Notes: generated from the sequence alone by a model not told the origin. Counted from the stretch's first letter, positions 25,407 to 34,285 are shown. The stretch: DNA of 64,000 nt from Anaeromyxobacter dehalogenans 2CP-C (GCF_000013385.1 NC_007760.1:124001-188000), one strand, 5' to 3'. Translations and numbers: made by a program.

Positions 25407-26213
25407 ATGGCGGACGAGACCACGCGCGCGCGCGCCGGATCCGGCGCGAAGGCGCTGCTCGCCTGGGTGGCCATCCTGGGCCTCGCCGGCGTGGTGGCGT
25501 GGCTCGCCTCCGAGCGGAACGCGCGCACCTGGTACCTGGTGCCGGACGAGGGCCGGCTGGTGGTGATGAAGGGGCTCATGCTGCCGGTGGGGCGGCAGGC
25601 GTTCGCCACCGACGACCCGGCGCTCGCCGCCGCCTACGCGCCGCTCGTGCCGCCGCCGGGGAAGCCGCTCCCGGCCGAGCGCGCCTTCGAGGAGCGGAGC
25701 CTGCTCGACCAGGGGCTGTTCGACCTGCTCGCCGGCTGGGCGCGGGAGGAGGTCGCCACCGGCGACCCGGCCCGCCTCGAGCGCGGCCTCGGGTACCTCG
25801 GGCGCGCCGAGCGGCTGGCCGGGATCTCCCCGGCGCAGCGCGACGAGCTCGGCGCCATCCGCGCCGAGTCCGGCTACCACGAGGCGCGGCGGCTGCTGGA
25901 GCGCGCCGCCGCCGAGCTGCGCGACGCCGCCGAGAAGCTCCGGGTCACCGCCGGCTCCCGCTCGTCCCGCGCCATGGACGCGCAGCTGCTCCTGAAGCAG
26001 CTCGAGCCCGCGGTGGACGCCACCCTCGGCGCGATCCGCACCGCGGCCAGGGCCGAGCCCGCCGCCGCGGAGCAGGGCGCCGGGACGCCGCCCGCCGCGG
26101 GCGAGCCGGCCCCCGCCGCCGCCCCGGCGCCGGATCACGCGCCGGCCGCCCCGCCGGCCGCCGCGCCCGCCGGGCCGGCCGCCCAGCTGCCCCCGTCCGG
26201 CGAGGGGCGGTAG
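25407..26213 (+). CDS. Membrane-anchored protein of unknown function
   Basis: 268 aa. After a basic N terminus comes one transmembrane helix (ALLAWVAILGLAGVVAWLA, about 17-35), so most of the protein is probably periplasmic. It continues with WYLVPDEGRLVVMKGLMLPVGRQAF, then an Ala/Glu/Arg-rich helical region (about 75-205) that may form helical repeats, and ends in a disordered Ala/Pro tail. GGAGGAC lies 9 nt before the ATG. It is 18 nt after hpt and so may be read with it. No family recognised; WYLVPDEGRLVVMKG is seen in conserved hypothetical proteins of myxobacteria as far as I recall, which I cannot verify. Confidence 0.75.
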   Translation: MADETTRARAGSGAKALLAWVAILGLAGVVAWLASERNARTWYLVPDEGRLVVMKGLMLPVGRQAFATDDPALAAAYAPLVPPPGKPLPAERAFEERSLLDQGLFDLLAGWAREEVATGDPARLERGLGYLGRAERLAGISPAQRDELGAIRAESGYHEARRLLERAAAELRDAAEKLRVTAGSRSSRAMDAQLLLKQLEPAVDATLGAIRTAARAEPAAAEQGAGTPPAAGEPAPAAAPAPDHAPAAPPAAAPAGPAAQLPPSGEGR

Positions 26214-26270
26214 GGCGCCCGCGCACCCCCGCCGCCCCGGCGCCGCGCACGGACCGGCCCTCCGCCGGTG

Positions 26271-26276
26271 TACCAT
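26271..26276 (+). promoter_or_regulatory. -10 box TACCAT before the methyltransferase/coiled-coil gene
   Basis: Ends 8 nt before the ATG at 26285; there is no Shine-Dalgarno sequence between. Member of the recurring TANNNT set. Confidence 0.4.
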
Positions 26277-26284
26277 CCGGCGCC

Positions 26285-29128
26285 ATGGCCTCCTTTCACG
26301 CCCGGAACGGCACCGGCGAGCTGCTCGCGCGCTACGCGTTCGTCGAGCCCCTCCTCGAGGGACGGCGGATCCTCGAGATCGGCGCGGCGGCCGCCACCGA
26401 GGGGGCGACCGCCGGCTTCCTCGCCGAGCGGGGCGCGGCCGAGGTCGTGTCCATCGAGGAGGACGGCGCCGCGCTCGGCGCCGCGGCGCGCGGGCCGCAC
26501 GCACCCTACGTGCAGTTCCGCGCGGCCCGCCCCGAGGACCTGCCCGCCGGCGCCTTCGACGTGGTGCTGCTCGCCGACGGCGCGGCGCTCGCCGCCGACC
26601 CCGGCCGCGCCGCGGCGCTGGCGCGCCTGCTCGCGCCGGGCGGCCGGCTCGTCACCGCGGTGGACGCGGGCGGACCGGGCCTCGCCGATCTCGCCGGCGA
26701 GCCGCGCGGCGCGGCGCCGCCGGGGTACGAGGCGTTCGTGGGCGCGCTGGTGGGCCGCTTCCCGCAGGTGGAGGTGGCGGCGCAGTCGGCCACGCTGGGC
26801 TGGGTGTTCGGGATGGGCGGCGGCTCCGGCGAGGAGCCGGAGCTGTCCATGGACGGCTCGCTCGCCGGGACCGCCGAGACGGCGGCGTACGTGGCGGTGT
26901 GCGGCGACGCGCCCTGCGGGCTGTCGGGCTTCACGCTGGTGGCGCTGCCGGCGGGGCCGCTCCTCGAGGAGGGCGCGGCCGGCGCGGCCTCCGCCGCGGT
27001 GCGGGCGCTCGCCGCCGACGCGCTGCGCGAGCGGGCCGAGGCGCTCGCGGCCCGCGATCTCGCGCTCGGCGAGCGCGACGAGGCCGCCGAGGAGCGCGAG
27101 CGGCTCCGCGCCGAGCTGGACGCGGCCGTCGCCGCCGGGGTGGACGCCGCGCGCGCCCGGGACCGCGTGCTCGCCGAGGCCGCCGCGGATCGCGACCGCG
27201 CCGCGCGCGCCGAGCAGGCGGCCGCGGCCGCCGCCGACGCGCGGGACGCGGCGCTCGCCGCCCGCGAGGCGCTCGCGCGCGAGCTGGACGCGATCCGGGC
27301 GGGCGTGGACGACCTGCGCCGCTCGCGCGAGGCGGTGGAGGCGGAGGTGGACCGCCTCCGCGCCGGCGCCGAGCTGGGCGACGCGCGGGCGCGGGAGCTG
27401 GAGGCGATGCTCGACGCCGAGCGCGGCGGCGCGGCGGACGCGCGGGCCGAGCTGGAGCGGGCCGAGGTCGTGATCGCGGAGCGCACCCACGAGCTCGCCG
27501 AGGCGCGGGCCGCGCTCGCGACCCAGGCCGGGGCGGTGGCGCAGGCGGACGAGGCCCGCGCGCGGGCCGACGCCGCGCTGGCCGAGCGGCGCGAGGCGGC
27601 GGCGGAGGCCGAGGCGGCGCTGCAGGCGGCGCGCTCCGAGGCGCAGGCGGCCAAGGCCGCGCTGGAGGCGGCGCTGGAGCGCGCCTCGGTGGGCGAGGCC
27701 CGGCTGCCGGAGCTGGAGGAGGCGCTGGAGGCCCGCGCGCACGAGGCGGCGGAGGCGGAGGCGGCGCTGCGCGAGGCGCGCGACCGGATCGCGGCGCTGG
27801 AGGCCGAGGCGGAGCGCGGCCGCGAGGCGCTGGCCGAGGCGCGCGCGGCGGAGGAGGTGGCGCGCCTCGACGCGGGCTCGGCCCGGGCCGAGGCCGGCCG
27901 GGCGCTGGTGGACGCCGAGGCGGCGCGCGAGGAGGCGGGGCGCCTGGCCGGCGAGCTCCGGAGCGCCGAGGCCGCCCGCGCGCAGGCCGCCGCGGAGGCG
28001 GAGCCGCTGCGCGCCGAGGCCGACGCGGCCCGCGCGCGCGCCGAGCGGCTCGCCGGGGAGGCGGAGGCCGCGCGCGCCGTCCTCGTCGAGCGGGAGCGCG
28101 CCGACGCGGCGCGCGACGCCGAGCTGCGCGAGGCGGCCGAGGCGCGGGCCGAGGCGCTCGCCGCGGGCGCGGGCGAGGTGGAGCAGCTCACCGCCGCGCT
28201 GGCCGGCGCGGCGGCCGCGGCCGGGGAGGCCGCCGCGGTGCGCGAGGCGCTCGAGGCGCGGGTCGCCGAGCTGGAGGCGCGGCTGGAGAGCGAGGCGGAG
28301 CGGGCGCACCTGGTGGAGGCGCGCGCGGCGGAGGCGCTGGCGCGCCTCGAGGGGCTGGAGGAGGCCGGCGCCGCGCACGAGGCGGAGCAGGGCGCGGCGG
28401 TCCGGACGGCCGAGGCGCGCGCGGAGCAGGCGGAGGCGGCCGCCCGCGCGGCGGAGGCCCGCGCCGCCGCGGCCGAGGCCCGCCCGGCGACGCCGGCGCG
28501 AGACGCCGGGCTGGAGGCGGAGCTCGCCGCCGCCCGGAGCGCCGCCGACGTGGCCGGGGCGCAGGCGGCGGAGCTCGAGGCCGAGCTGCAGGCGGTGCGC
28601 TGGGAGAAGGACGAGATCGAGCAGCGGCTCCAGTCGCTCACCGCCTCGGGCGCGCTGGGCGGGGCCGGCGAGCTGAGCCGGCTCCGCGACGAGCTCGCCG
28701 CGCGCGCGGGCGAGGGCGCGCTCCTGCGCAAGGAGATCCAGCGGCTCGAGGCGCAGGTGGCGGAGCTGACGGCCCGCCCGCTCGCCGCGCCCGCGCCCGC
28801 CGAGGAGGCGGAGGCGGTCCGCCGGGCCGCCGCCCGCGCCGCGGAGCTGGAGGACCGGCTCGCCGAGGCGCTCCGGCGCGCCGCCGACGCGGAGGCCGCC
28901 GCCGAGGCGGCCCGGGCCGCGCCGGCGCCCTTGCCGGCCGCCGCGCCGGGCGAGGCGCTGAAGCGCGCCGCGCAGGAGAAGGACGCGATCGCCGCGCAGG
29001 TCGCCGAGCGCGACCAGAAGATCGCGCGGCTGCAGCGCGAGGTGGCCGACAAGACCGAGCGGCTGGGCCGGCTCGCCAAGGAGATGGGCGAGCTGAAGGC
29101 GCGCGGCTTCGGCAAGATCTTCCGCTAG
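26285..29128 (+). CDS. Methyltransferase-like N-terminal domain fused to a very long coiled coil
   Basis: 947 aa. Residues about 1-220 look like a class I SAM methyltransferase (LLEGRRILEIGAAAATEGATAGFLAERG for motif I, VVSIEEDGAAL for the ribose acid, FDVVLLADG and ARLLAPGGRLV for later motifs). However the glycine-rich loop is degenerate (EIGAAAATEG), so activity is doubtful. From about 235 to 860 almost every residue is Ala, Glu, Arg, Leu, Asp or Gln in heptads, predicting a coiled coil near 90 nm if continuous. The end is Lys-rich (LGRLAKEMGELKARGFGKIFR). The plan recalls myxobacterial scaffold proteins with a globular head and coiled-coil tail such as AglZ or FrzS, but with a different head. 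A PilZ gene follows by 13 nt. Confidence 0.8.
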   Translation: MASFHARNGTGELLARYAFVEPLLEGRRILEIGAAAATEGATAGFLAERGAAEVVSIEEDGAALGAAARGPHAPYVQFRAARPEDLPAGAFDVVLLADGAALAADPGRAAALARLLAPGGRLVTAVDAGGPGLADLAGEPRGAAPPGYEAFVGALVGRFPQVEVAAQSATLGWVFGMGGGSGEEPELSMDGSLAGTAETAAYVAVCGDAPCGLSGFTLVALPAGPLLEEGAAGAASAAVRALAADALRERAEALAARDLALGERDEAAEERERLRAELDAAVAAGVDAARARDRVLAEAAADRDRAARAEQAAAAAADARDAALAAREALARELDAIRAGVDDLRRSREAVEAEVDRLRAGAELGDARARELEAMLDAERGGAADARAELERAEVVIAERTHELAEARAALATQAGAVAQADEARARADAALAERREAAAEAEAALQAARSEAQAAKAALEAALERASVGEARLPELEEALEARAHEAAEAEAALREARDRIAALEAEAERGREALAEARAAEEVARLDAGSARAEAGRALVDAEAAREEAGRLAGELRSAEAARAQAAAEAEPLRAEADAARARAERLAGEAEAARAVLVERERADAARDAELREAAEARAEALAAGAGEVEQLTAALAGAAAAAGEAAAVREALEARVAELEARLESEAERAHLVEARAAEALARLEGLEEAGAAHEAEQGAAVRTAEARAEQAEAAARAAEARAAAAEARPATPARDAGLEAELAAARSAADVAGAQAAELEAELQAVRWEKDEIEQRLQSLTASGALGGAGELSRLRDELAARAGEGALLRKEIQRLEAQVAELTARPLAAPAPAEEAEAVRRAAARAAELEDRLAEALRRAADAEAAAEAARAAPAPLPAAAPGEALKRAAQEKDAIAAQVAERDQKIARLQREVADKTERLGRLAKEMGELKARGFGKIFR

Positions 29129-29141
29129 GGGAATCCGCACC

Positions 29142-29669
29142 GTGACCGAGCCACGCCGCTACGAGCGCATCGACGTCGAGCTTCCCTGCCGCCTGTACAT
29201 CCCCGGCGAGCGCGGCCTCAAGTTCGAGGCCCACTGCACCTCGCGCAACCTCGGGCTGGGCGGCGTGTTCCTCTCCTCCTCGTTCCTGCTGCGCGAGGGG
29301 CTGGAGCTGTTCGTCGAGCTGGGGCTGCCGGGCGGCCCGCTCGCGATCCGCGCCCGGGTGGCGCACACGGTGCCGGGCGACGACCCGGAGCTCGAGGCCG
29401 GCTTCGGCGTCGAGTTCCTGGACGTGGACGCGGCCGGGCGCGAGACCTTGCTCCGCTACTTCACCCCGCTCCGCTACCACGAGTTCTACCGCGCGTTCGC
29501 CGGGGAGTTCCCGCACCTGCGCGAGCGCGTGCCGGTGGCCGACGTGGCCCTGCTCCTCAACCTCTGGGAGGAGTGGAAGGTCCGGGGCGAGGGAGGCCCG
29601 GCCTTCACGGCGTCGGGCGCGCCGCCGGCGCCGGCGAGGGCCGGCGCCGCACGCCGCGCCCGACGCTAG
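29142..29669 (+). CDS. PilZ-domain protein
   Basis: 175 aa, GTG start. The first 110 residues form a PilZ domain. RRYERIDVELPCRLYI carries the R-x3-R element (Arg5 and Arg9) that binds cyclic di-GMP; the second element reads NLGLGGVFL where binders have (D/N)-x-S-x-x-G, so the Ser is Gly, as in some weak or altered binders. A C-terminal segment (LLNLWEEWKVRGEGG) ends in an Ala/Pro-rich tail. It lies 13 nt after the methyltransferase/coiled-coil gene, probably in one transcript, suggesting that the coiled-coil protein acts in a c-di-GMP-responsive envelope or motility process. A diguanylate cyclase is encoded at 32086. Confidence 0.88.
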   Translation: MTEPRRYERIDVELPCRLYIPGERGLKFEAHCTSRNLGLGGVFLSSSFLLREGLELFVELGLPGGPLAIRARVAHTVPGDDPELEAGFGVEFLDVDAAGRETLLRYFTPLRYHEFYRAFAGEFPHLRERVPVADVALLLNLWEEWKVRGEGGPAFTASGAPPAPARAGAARRARR

Positions 29670-29676
29670 GTTCGCG

Positions 29677-29705
29677 ACGAGGGCTGCGCCCTCGCCCCAC
29701 CGAGC
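29677..29705 (+). repeat. 29-nt intergenic repeat with hairpin, copy 2
   Basis: Begins 7 nt after the PilZ stop: CGAGGGC, TGC, GCCCTCG then CCCC(A)CCGAGC. One mismatch to the element after prs (20598-20626, other strand). The rest of the 187-nt gap to the GH57 gene holds GAGCTCGGCGGGGCCCC-like GC-rich sequence without an ORF. Confidence 0.6.
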
Positions 29706-29842
29706 AGAGCTCGGCGGGGCCCCACTCCTGCTGCGCGGGGCCCGTGACCTCGCGCGCCCGCCGGCGAGGGCGGGAGCAGCCCCGGTCGCCCGCCGCCGCC
29801 GCCGAGGCGCCGGGCGCATTTGCGCGCGGGGCGTCCGCGTTC

Positions 29843-29848
29843 TACCGT
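29843..29848 (+). promoter_or_regulatory. -10 box TACCGT before the GH57 gene
   Basis: Ends 8 nt before the ATG at 29857; preceded by TTC; no ribosome site in between. Confidence 0.4.
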
Positions 29849-29856
29849 CCCGCCAG

Positions 29857-32037
29857 ATGACGCCCGTTCGCCTCGCGCTCCTCTGGCACATGCACCAGCC
29901 CCCGTACCGCGAGCCGGAGACGGGCGCCTACCTCATGCCGTGGGTCCGGCTGCACGCCACCCGCGCCTACCACGACATGGCCTGGATGCTGGAGCGCCAC
30001 CCGGGCGTGCGCTGCACCGTGAACTTCACCCCGGTCCTGCTCGAGCAGCTCGAGGACTACGCGCAGGGGACCGCGCAGGACCGACTGCTCGAGCTGAGCG
30101 CACGCCCGCCCGCCGACCTCGGCCCCGAGGACCGCCAGCAGATCCTCCGCTCCTTCTTCATGGTCGGGTGGGAGACGAACGTGAAGCCCATGCCGCGCTA
30201 CTGGGAGCTGCTCCAGAAGCGCGGGCGCGAGCTGCGCGGGGTGGACCTGGCGCGGCTCGCCCAGTCCTTCGACGACCAGGAGCTCCAGGACCTGCAGGCG
30301 CTGTTCAACCTCGCCTGGATGGGCTTCGGGGCGCAGGCGGACGAGCCGGCGGTGCGCGCGCTGCGGGAGAAGGGGCGCGGCTACACCCGCGCCGACGTGG
30401 ACGCGGTGCTCGAGGTGCAGCGGCGCATCGCGGCCGGCGTCGTGCCGCGCTGGCGCGCGCTGCAGGACCGCGGGCAGGTCGAGCTCTCCACCACGCCGTA
30501 CTACCACCCGATCCTCCCGCTGCTCTGCGACACCGACGCCGCGCACCGCGCGCTGCCCGGCATCCCGCTCCCCCCGCGCTTCGCCCACCCCGAGGACGCG
30601 CGCTGGCACGTGCGCGAGGCGATCGCGTCGCACGCGCGCCGGTTCGGGCGGCCGCCCGCCGGCATGTGGCCGGCGGAGGGCTCGGTCTCGCCGGAGGCGC
30701 TCGAGATCCTCGCCACCGAGGGCGTGGGCTGGGCCGCGAGCGACGAGGGCGTGCTGCTGCAGTCCTTGCCGGCGGCGGCGCCGCGCCTGCGCTCGGTCTA
30801 CCGGCCCTGGCGCGTCGCGGCCGGCGCCGGGCGCGAGCTCCGGATGCTGTTCCGCGACCGCGCGCTCTCCGACGTCATCGGCTTCACCTACGCGCGCGTC
30901 CCGGCCGCCGAGGCGGTGGCCGACTTCTCCGCGCACGTGCGCGCGGTGGCGGACGCGTGGGCGCGGGACGGGCAGCCCGGCGCGCCGACGGTGGGCGTGT
31001 TCCTCGACGGCGAGAACGCCTGGGAGCACTACCCGAGCTCGGGCCACGACTTCCTCGACCGGCTCTACGACGCGCTGGAGCGGTCGGACCGCGTCGAGAC
31101 CGTGACGATGTCCGAGGCGACGGCGGCCCCCGGGGGCCCGCCCATCGCGCGCATCCACACCGGCTCCTGGATCGAGGCCTCGTTCCGGATCTGGATCGGC
31201 CACCGCGAGGACTGCGAGGCGTGGACGGCGCTGGGCCGCGTCCGCGAGGCGCTCGCGCAGGCGGAGGAGAAGGGGGAGCTCCCCGCCGAGCGGCTCGCCC
31301 GCGCGCGCCGGCACCTGTACGCCGCCGAGGCGTCGGACTGGTACTGGTGGTACGGCGAGGACTTCACCACCGAGCAGGCGGCGGAGTTCGACGCGCTGTT
31401 CCGCGCGCACGTGAACCGGGCGGCGCTGCTCTGCGGCGTGGACCCGCCGCCCGAGTCGCAGGCGCCCATCAAGCGCGCCGGCGCGCCGGCGCCGGGCGGC
31501 CTCGAGGCGAAGCCGCTCCGCGAGCCGGTGATGCTGCTCACCCCGGCCCTGGACGGCCGGGAGACGACCTACTTCGAGTGGCAGGGCGCCGGCCTGTACC
31601 GGCCCGGCCAGCACCGCGGCTCGATGTACGGCGGCGCGCAGGCGTTCCACGTGCTCCGCTTCGGCTTCGACCTCGCCGCGCTGTACCTCCGGCTCGATCC
31701 GGCCGAGTCGCCGGCGCGCGCCGCCGAGGTCGCGACGCACGTGCGCGTGTCGGTGCGCTCCCGCGACGGCCAGCGCTGGGTGGACTTCCCGCTCGAGCCG
31801 GACGGCGCGCCGCGCCCCGGCGCCTGGCGCGGCAAGGCGCTGGGCCGGCTCGCGTTCGCGCAGGTGGCGGAGCTGGAGCTGCCGTTCGCGGGGCTGGGCC
31901 TGTCGCCGGGCGACCGGATCGACCTCGCCGTCCACGCGCTCCGCGGCGAGGTCGAGGTGGAGCGGCTGCCGCGCTACGGCTACCTCACGCTCACCGTGCC
32001 CGACCAGGACTTCGAGCGCATCCACTGGCGGGTGTAG
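29857..32037 (+). CDS. Glycoside hydrolase family 57 enzyme (alpha-glucan acting)
   Basis: 726 aa. GH57 conserved regions: LALLWHMHQPPYREPE (region 1, HQP), TVNFTPVLLEQL (region 2), GMWPAEGSVS (region 3, Glu nucleophile) and VFLDGENAWEHY (region 4, Asp acid/base), followed by WYWWYGEDF typical of amylopullulanase/alpha-amylase-like GH57 proteins. The last roughly 220 residues are a beta-rich domain (YFEWQGAGLYRPG ... IDLAVHALRGEVEVERLPRYGYLTLTVP). No signal peptide, so it acts in the cytoplasm on glycogen or maltodextrin. A galT-like gene and glgA lie downstream, supporting glycogen metabolism; exact activity (amylase, transferase or branching) is not clear. Confidence 0.93.
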   Translation: MTPVRLALLWHMHQPPYREPETGAYLMPWVRLHATRAYHDMAWMLERHPGVRCTVNFTPVLLEQLEDYAQGTAQDRLLELSARPPADLGPEDRQQILRSFFMVGWETNVKPMPRYWELLQKRGRELRGVDLARLAQSFDDQELQDLQALFNLAWMGFGAQADEPAVRALREKGRGYTRADVDAVLEVQRRIAAGVVPRWRALQDRGQVELSTTPYYHPILPLLCDTDAAHRALPGIPLPPRFAHPEDARWHVREAIASHARRFGRPPAGMWPAEGSVSPEALEILATEGVGWAASDEGVLLQSLPAAAPRLRSVYRPWRVAAGAGRELRMLFRDRALSDVIGFTYARVPAAEAVADFSAHVRAVADAWARDGQPGAPTVGVFLDGENAWEHYPSSGHDFLDRLYDALERSDRVETVTMSEATAAPGGPPIARIHTGSWIEASFRIWIGHREDCEAWTALGRVREALAQAEEKGELPAERLARARRHLYAAEASDWYWWYGEDFTTEQAAEFDALFRAHVNRAALLCGVDPPPESQAPIKRAGAPAPGGLEAKPLREPVMLLTPALDGRETTYFEWQGAGLYRPGQHRGSMYGGAQAFHVLRFGFDLAALYLRLDPAESPARAAEVATHVRVSVRSRDGQRWVDFPLEPDGAPRPGAWRGKALGRLAFAQVAELELPFAGLGLSPGDRIDLAVHALRGEVEVERLPRYGYLTLTVPDQDFERIHWRV

Positions 32038-32070
32038 CGCGTCGTGCGCCTGGCGCGCGGGGGCCCGGTG

Positions 32071-32076
32071 TAGACT
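32071..32076 (+). promoter_or_regulatory. -10 box TAGACT before the FHA-GGDEF gene
   Basis: GTGTAGACTCG, ending 9 nt before the ATG at 32086, without a Shine-Dalgarno sequence. Nearly identical to the box before hprK (GTTAGACTCGG). Confidence 0.5.
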
Positions 32077-32085
32077 CGCGGTCGC

Positions 32086-32955
32086 ATGGCCGACGATCCC
32101 ACCCGCGTCCGGACCCCGGAGGAGCGCGCCGCCGCCGCGGCCGGCCACTGCCTCGTGTTCGTGGCCGGGGACGGCGCGCTCGGCCTGCGCGTGCCGCTCG
32201 ACGGCGAGGTGGTGCTCGGGCGCGATCCGTCCTGCGCGGTGTCGCTGCCCGCGGGCGACGTCTCGCGCCGGCACGCCCGCGTGGTGCCGGACGGCGAGGG
32301 CCACCTGGTGCTGGACCTCGGCTCGACCAACGGGACCTGGGTGAACGGGCGCGAGGTGGCGGTGCACCGGCTCGCCCCGGGCGACCGGGTGCAGGTCGGC
32401 CCGTTCGTGGCGCGGTACCTGCGCGCCGGCGACGCCGAGGAGTCGGAGCTCGCCGCCCTCGCGGACCTGGCGCTGCGCGATCCGCTCACCGGGCTGCCCA
32501 ACCGCCGCGCCTTCGAGGAGTCGCTCCGCCGCGAGGTGGCGCGGGCGCGGCGCGGCGGCGCCCGGCTCGCCGTGGCGGTGCTCGACGTGGATCGCTTCAA
32601 GGACGTCAACGACCGGCACGGCCACGCCGCCGGCGACGTCGCGCTCGCCGAGGTGGCGCGCCGCGCCGCGGCCGCGCTGCGGGCCGGCGATCTCCTGGCG
32701 CGCATCGGCGGCGAGGAGCTCGCCGCCATCCTCCCCGGCGCCGATGTGGCCGCCGCCGCCGAGGTGGCCGAGCGGGTCCGCCGGGCGGTGGGCACCGAGC
32801 CGGTGCAGGCGGGCGGGCAGGCGCTGCGCGTGACCGTGTCGCTCGGCTGCGCCGAGCTCGCGCCCGGCGACGCCGACGGCGCCGACGTGTTCGCGCGCGC
32901 CGACGGCCACCTGTACCGCGCCAAGAACGCGGGACGCGATCGCGTGGCGTGGTAG
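32086..32955 (+). CDS. FHA-domain diguanylate cyclase
   Basis: 289 aa. An FHA domain (about 22-110) with VVLGRDPSC, SRRHARV and DLGSTNGTWVNGR keeps the Arg, Ser and Asn that bind phosphothreonine. A GGDEF domain (about 120-288) has DPLTGLPNRRAFE, DVDRFKDVNDRHGHAAGD and the active loop GGEEL (208-212). The inhibitory site is intact (RAGD, 199-202, five residues before the loop). It should make cyclic di-GMP and be recruited by, or respond to, Thr phosphorylation; a Ser/Thr kinase is encoded at 15800. No membrane segment. A PilZ receptor is encoded at 29142. Confidence 0.95.
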   Translation: MADDPTRVRTPEERAAAAAGHCLVFVAGDGALGLRVPLDGEVVLGRDPSCAVSLPAGDVSRRHARVVPDGEGHLVLDLGSTNGTWVNGREVAVHRLAPGDRVQVGPFVARYLRAGDAEESELAALADLALRDPLTGLPNRRAFEESLRREVARARRGGARLAVAVLDVDRFKDVNDRHGHAAGDVALAEVARRAAAALRAGDLLARIGGEELAAILPGADVAAAAEVAERVRRAVGTEPVQAGGQALRVTVSLGCAELAPGDADGADVFARADGHLYRAKNAGRDRVAW

Positions 32956-33073
32956 CGCCGCCGCCCCGCGATTCCCCGCCTCGCGCGCGTGAGTCAATCC
33001 CCGGACCGAGCCAGGCGCTCCCGGCGCCGCCCCCGGCCCGGCAGGAAAGCCTGCGCCCCGCCCCTGGCCGGGT

Positions 33074-33079
33074 TATCCT
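33074..33079 (+). promoter_or_regulatory. -10 box TATCCT before the MFS gene
   Basis: GTTATCCTCG, ending 9 nt before the GTG at 33089; no ribosome site. Confidence 0.4.
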
Positions 33080-33088
33080 CGCGCCCGC

Positions 33089-34285
33089 GTGAAGAACCGG
33101 TCCGCCCTCGCGATCCTCTTCGTCATCGTCTTCATCGATCTGCTCGGCTTCGGGATGGTCATCCCGGTGATGGCCCTCTACGCCGAGCGGCTCGGCGCGC
33201 CGGACGCGCAGATCGGGTGGCTGATGACCGGCTACTCGGCCATGCAGTTCGTCTTCACGCCGATCTGGGGCCGGCTCTCGGATCGCCACGGCCGCCGGCC
33301 GCTGCTGCTCGTCTCGATCGTGATGACGGCGGTCGGGTTCCTGGGCTACGCGCTGGCCCCGAGCTTCGCGTGGCTGCTCGTCTCGCGCCTGTTCGCCGGC
33401 GCCGCCACCGCCAACATCGCCATCGCGCAGGCGTACATCGCCGACGTGACGCCGCCGGAGGGGCGCGCGCGCGGCATGGGGCTCATCGGCGCGGCGTTCG
33501 GGCTCGGCTTCGTGCTCGGGCCGGCCATCGGCGGCCTGCTCTCGGCCATCTCGCTCTCCGCGCCCGGCTACGCGGCGGCGGCGCTCGCGGCGGTGAACGG
33601 CGTGGCGGCGTTCTTCGTGCTGCCCGAGCCGGCCGCGCACGTCCAGGCCGAGCGCCGGCCGCACCTCGAGGCGCTGCTCGGCGGCGTGAGCCGGCCCGGG
33701 ATCCGCCGGCTCATCCTCATCTACTTCATCGCCATCCTCGCGTTCAGCGGGATGGAGGCGACGTTCGCGCTGCTCGCGGTGCACCGCTACGGGCTCGACC
33801 AGCGCCAGGTGAGCTACGTGTTCGCGCTCATCGGCGTGGTCGCGACGGTGGTCCAGGGCGGCCTCATCGGCCCGCTCAGCCGCCGCTTCGGCGAGCGGGC
33901 GCTGCTCGTGGCCGGGCTGCTCCTGCAGGCCGCCGCGCTCGCGGCGCTGCCCTACGCCGGCTCGGTGGCGGGCCTGCTCGTCGCCACCGTGCCGCTCGCG
34001 TTCGGCTCGAGCCTGACCACCCCGTCGCTCACCTCGCTCATCTCGCGCTCGGCGCGCGCCGAGGACCAGGGCGGCACGCTCGGGATCGGCCAGTCCGCCG
34101 CCGCGCTGGGGCGCATCGCCGGCCCCATCTCCGCCACCCACGCGTACAGCCAGCTCTGGTTCGCGGCGCCGTACCTGGGCGGCGCGACGCTCATGCTCGC
34201 CGGCGCCGCGGTGGGCTCGACGCTCCGGCGCCCGCCGCGCCACGAGCCGGTGGAGCCGGGGGCGGCGCCGGCGGAGGAGGGCTAG
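33089..34285 (+). CDS. MFS transporter, TetA/drug:H+ antiporter-like
   Basis: 398 aa, GTG start, twelve predicted membrane segments. VFIDLLGFGMVIPVMALYAERLGA is the first helix and motif D1 of the DHA1 family. GRLSDRHGRRPLLL is motif A between helices 2 and 3; GLGFVLGPAIGGLL is motif C of antiporters. It resembles the tetracycline-efflux and related drug exporters, but also general DHA1 proteins, so the substrate is open. galT-like begins 9 nt after its stop, so both may be in one transcript, though a sugar-related role for this transporter is only a guess. Confidence 0.92.
   Translation: MKNRSALAILFVIVFIDLLGFGMVIPVMALYAERLGAPDAQIGWLMTGYSAMQFVFTPIWGRLSDRHGRRPLLLVSIVMTAVGFLGYALAPSFAWLLVSRLFAGAATANIAIAQAYIADVTPPEGRARGMGLIGAAFGLGFVLGPAIGGLLSAISLSAPGYAAAALAAVNGVAAFFVLPEPAAHVQAERRPHLEALLGGVSRPGIRRLILIYFIAILAFSGMEATFALLAVHRYGLDQRQVSYVFALIGVVATVVQGGLIGPLSRRFGERALLVAGLLLQAAALAALPYAGSVAGLLVATVPLAFGSSLTTPSLTSLISRSARAEDQGGTLGIGQSAAALGRIAGPISATHAYSQLWFAAPYLGGATLMLAGAAVGSTLRRPPRHEPVEPGAAPAEEG

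Noticed and set aside
27000-29100. The Ala/Glu/Arg-rich stretch as a frame artefact of GC-rich DNA
   Set aside because: Kept as real: heptad pattern with Leu at core positions, in frame with a recognisable N-terminal domain and a Lys-rich C terminus, and no competing gene on the opposite strand.
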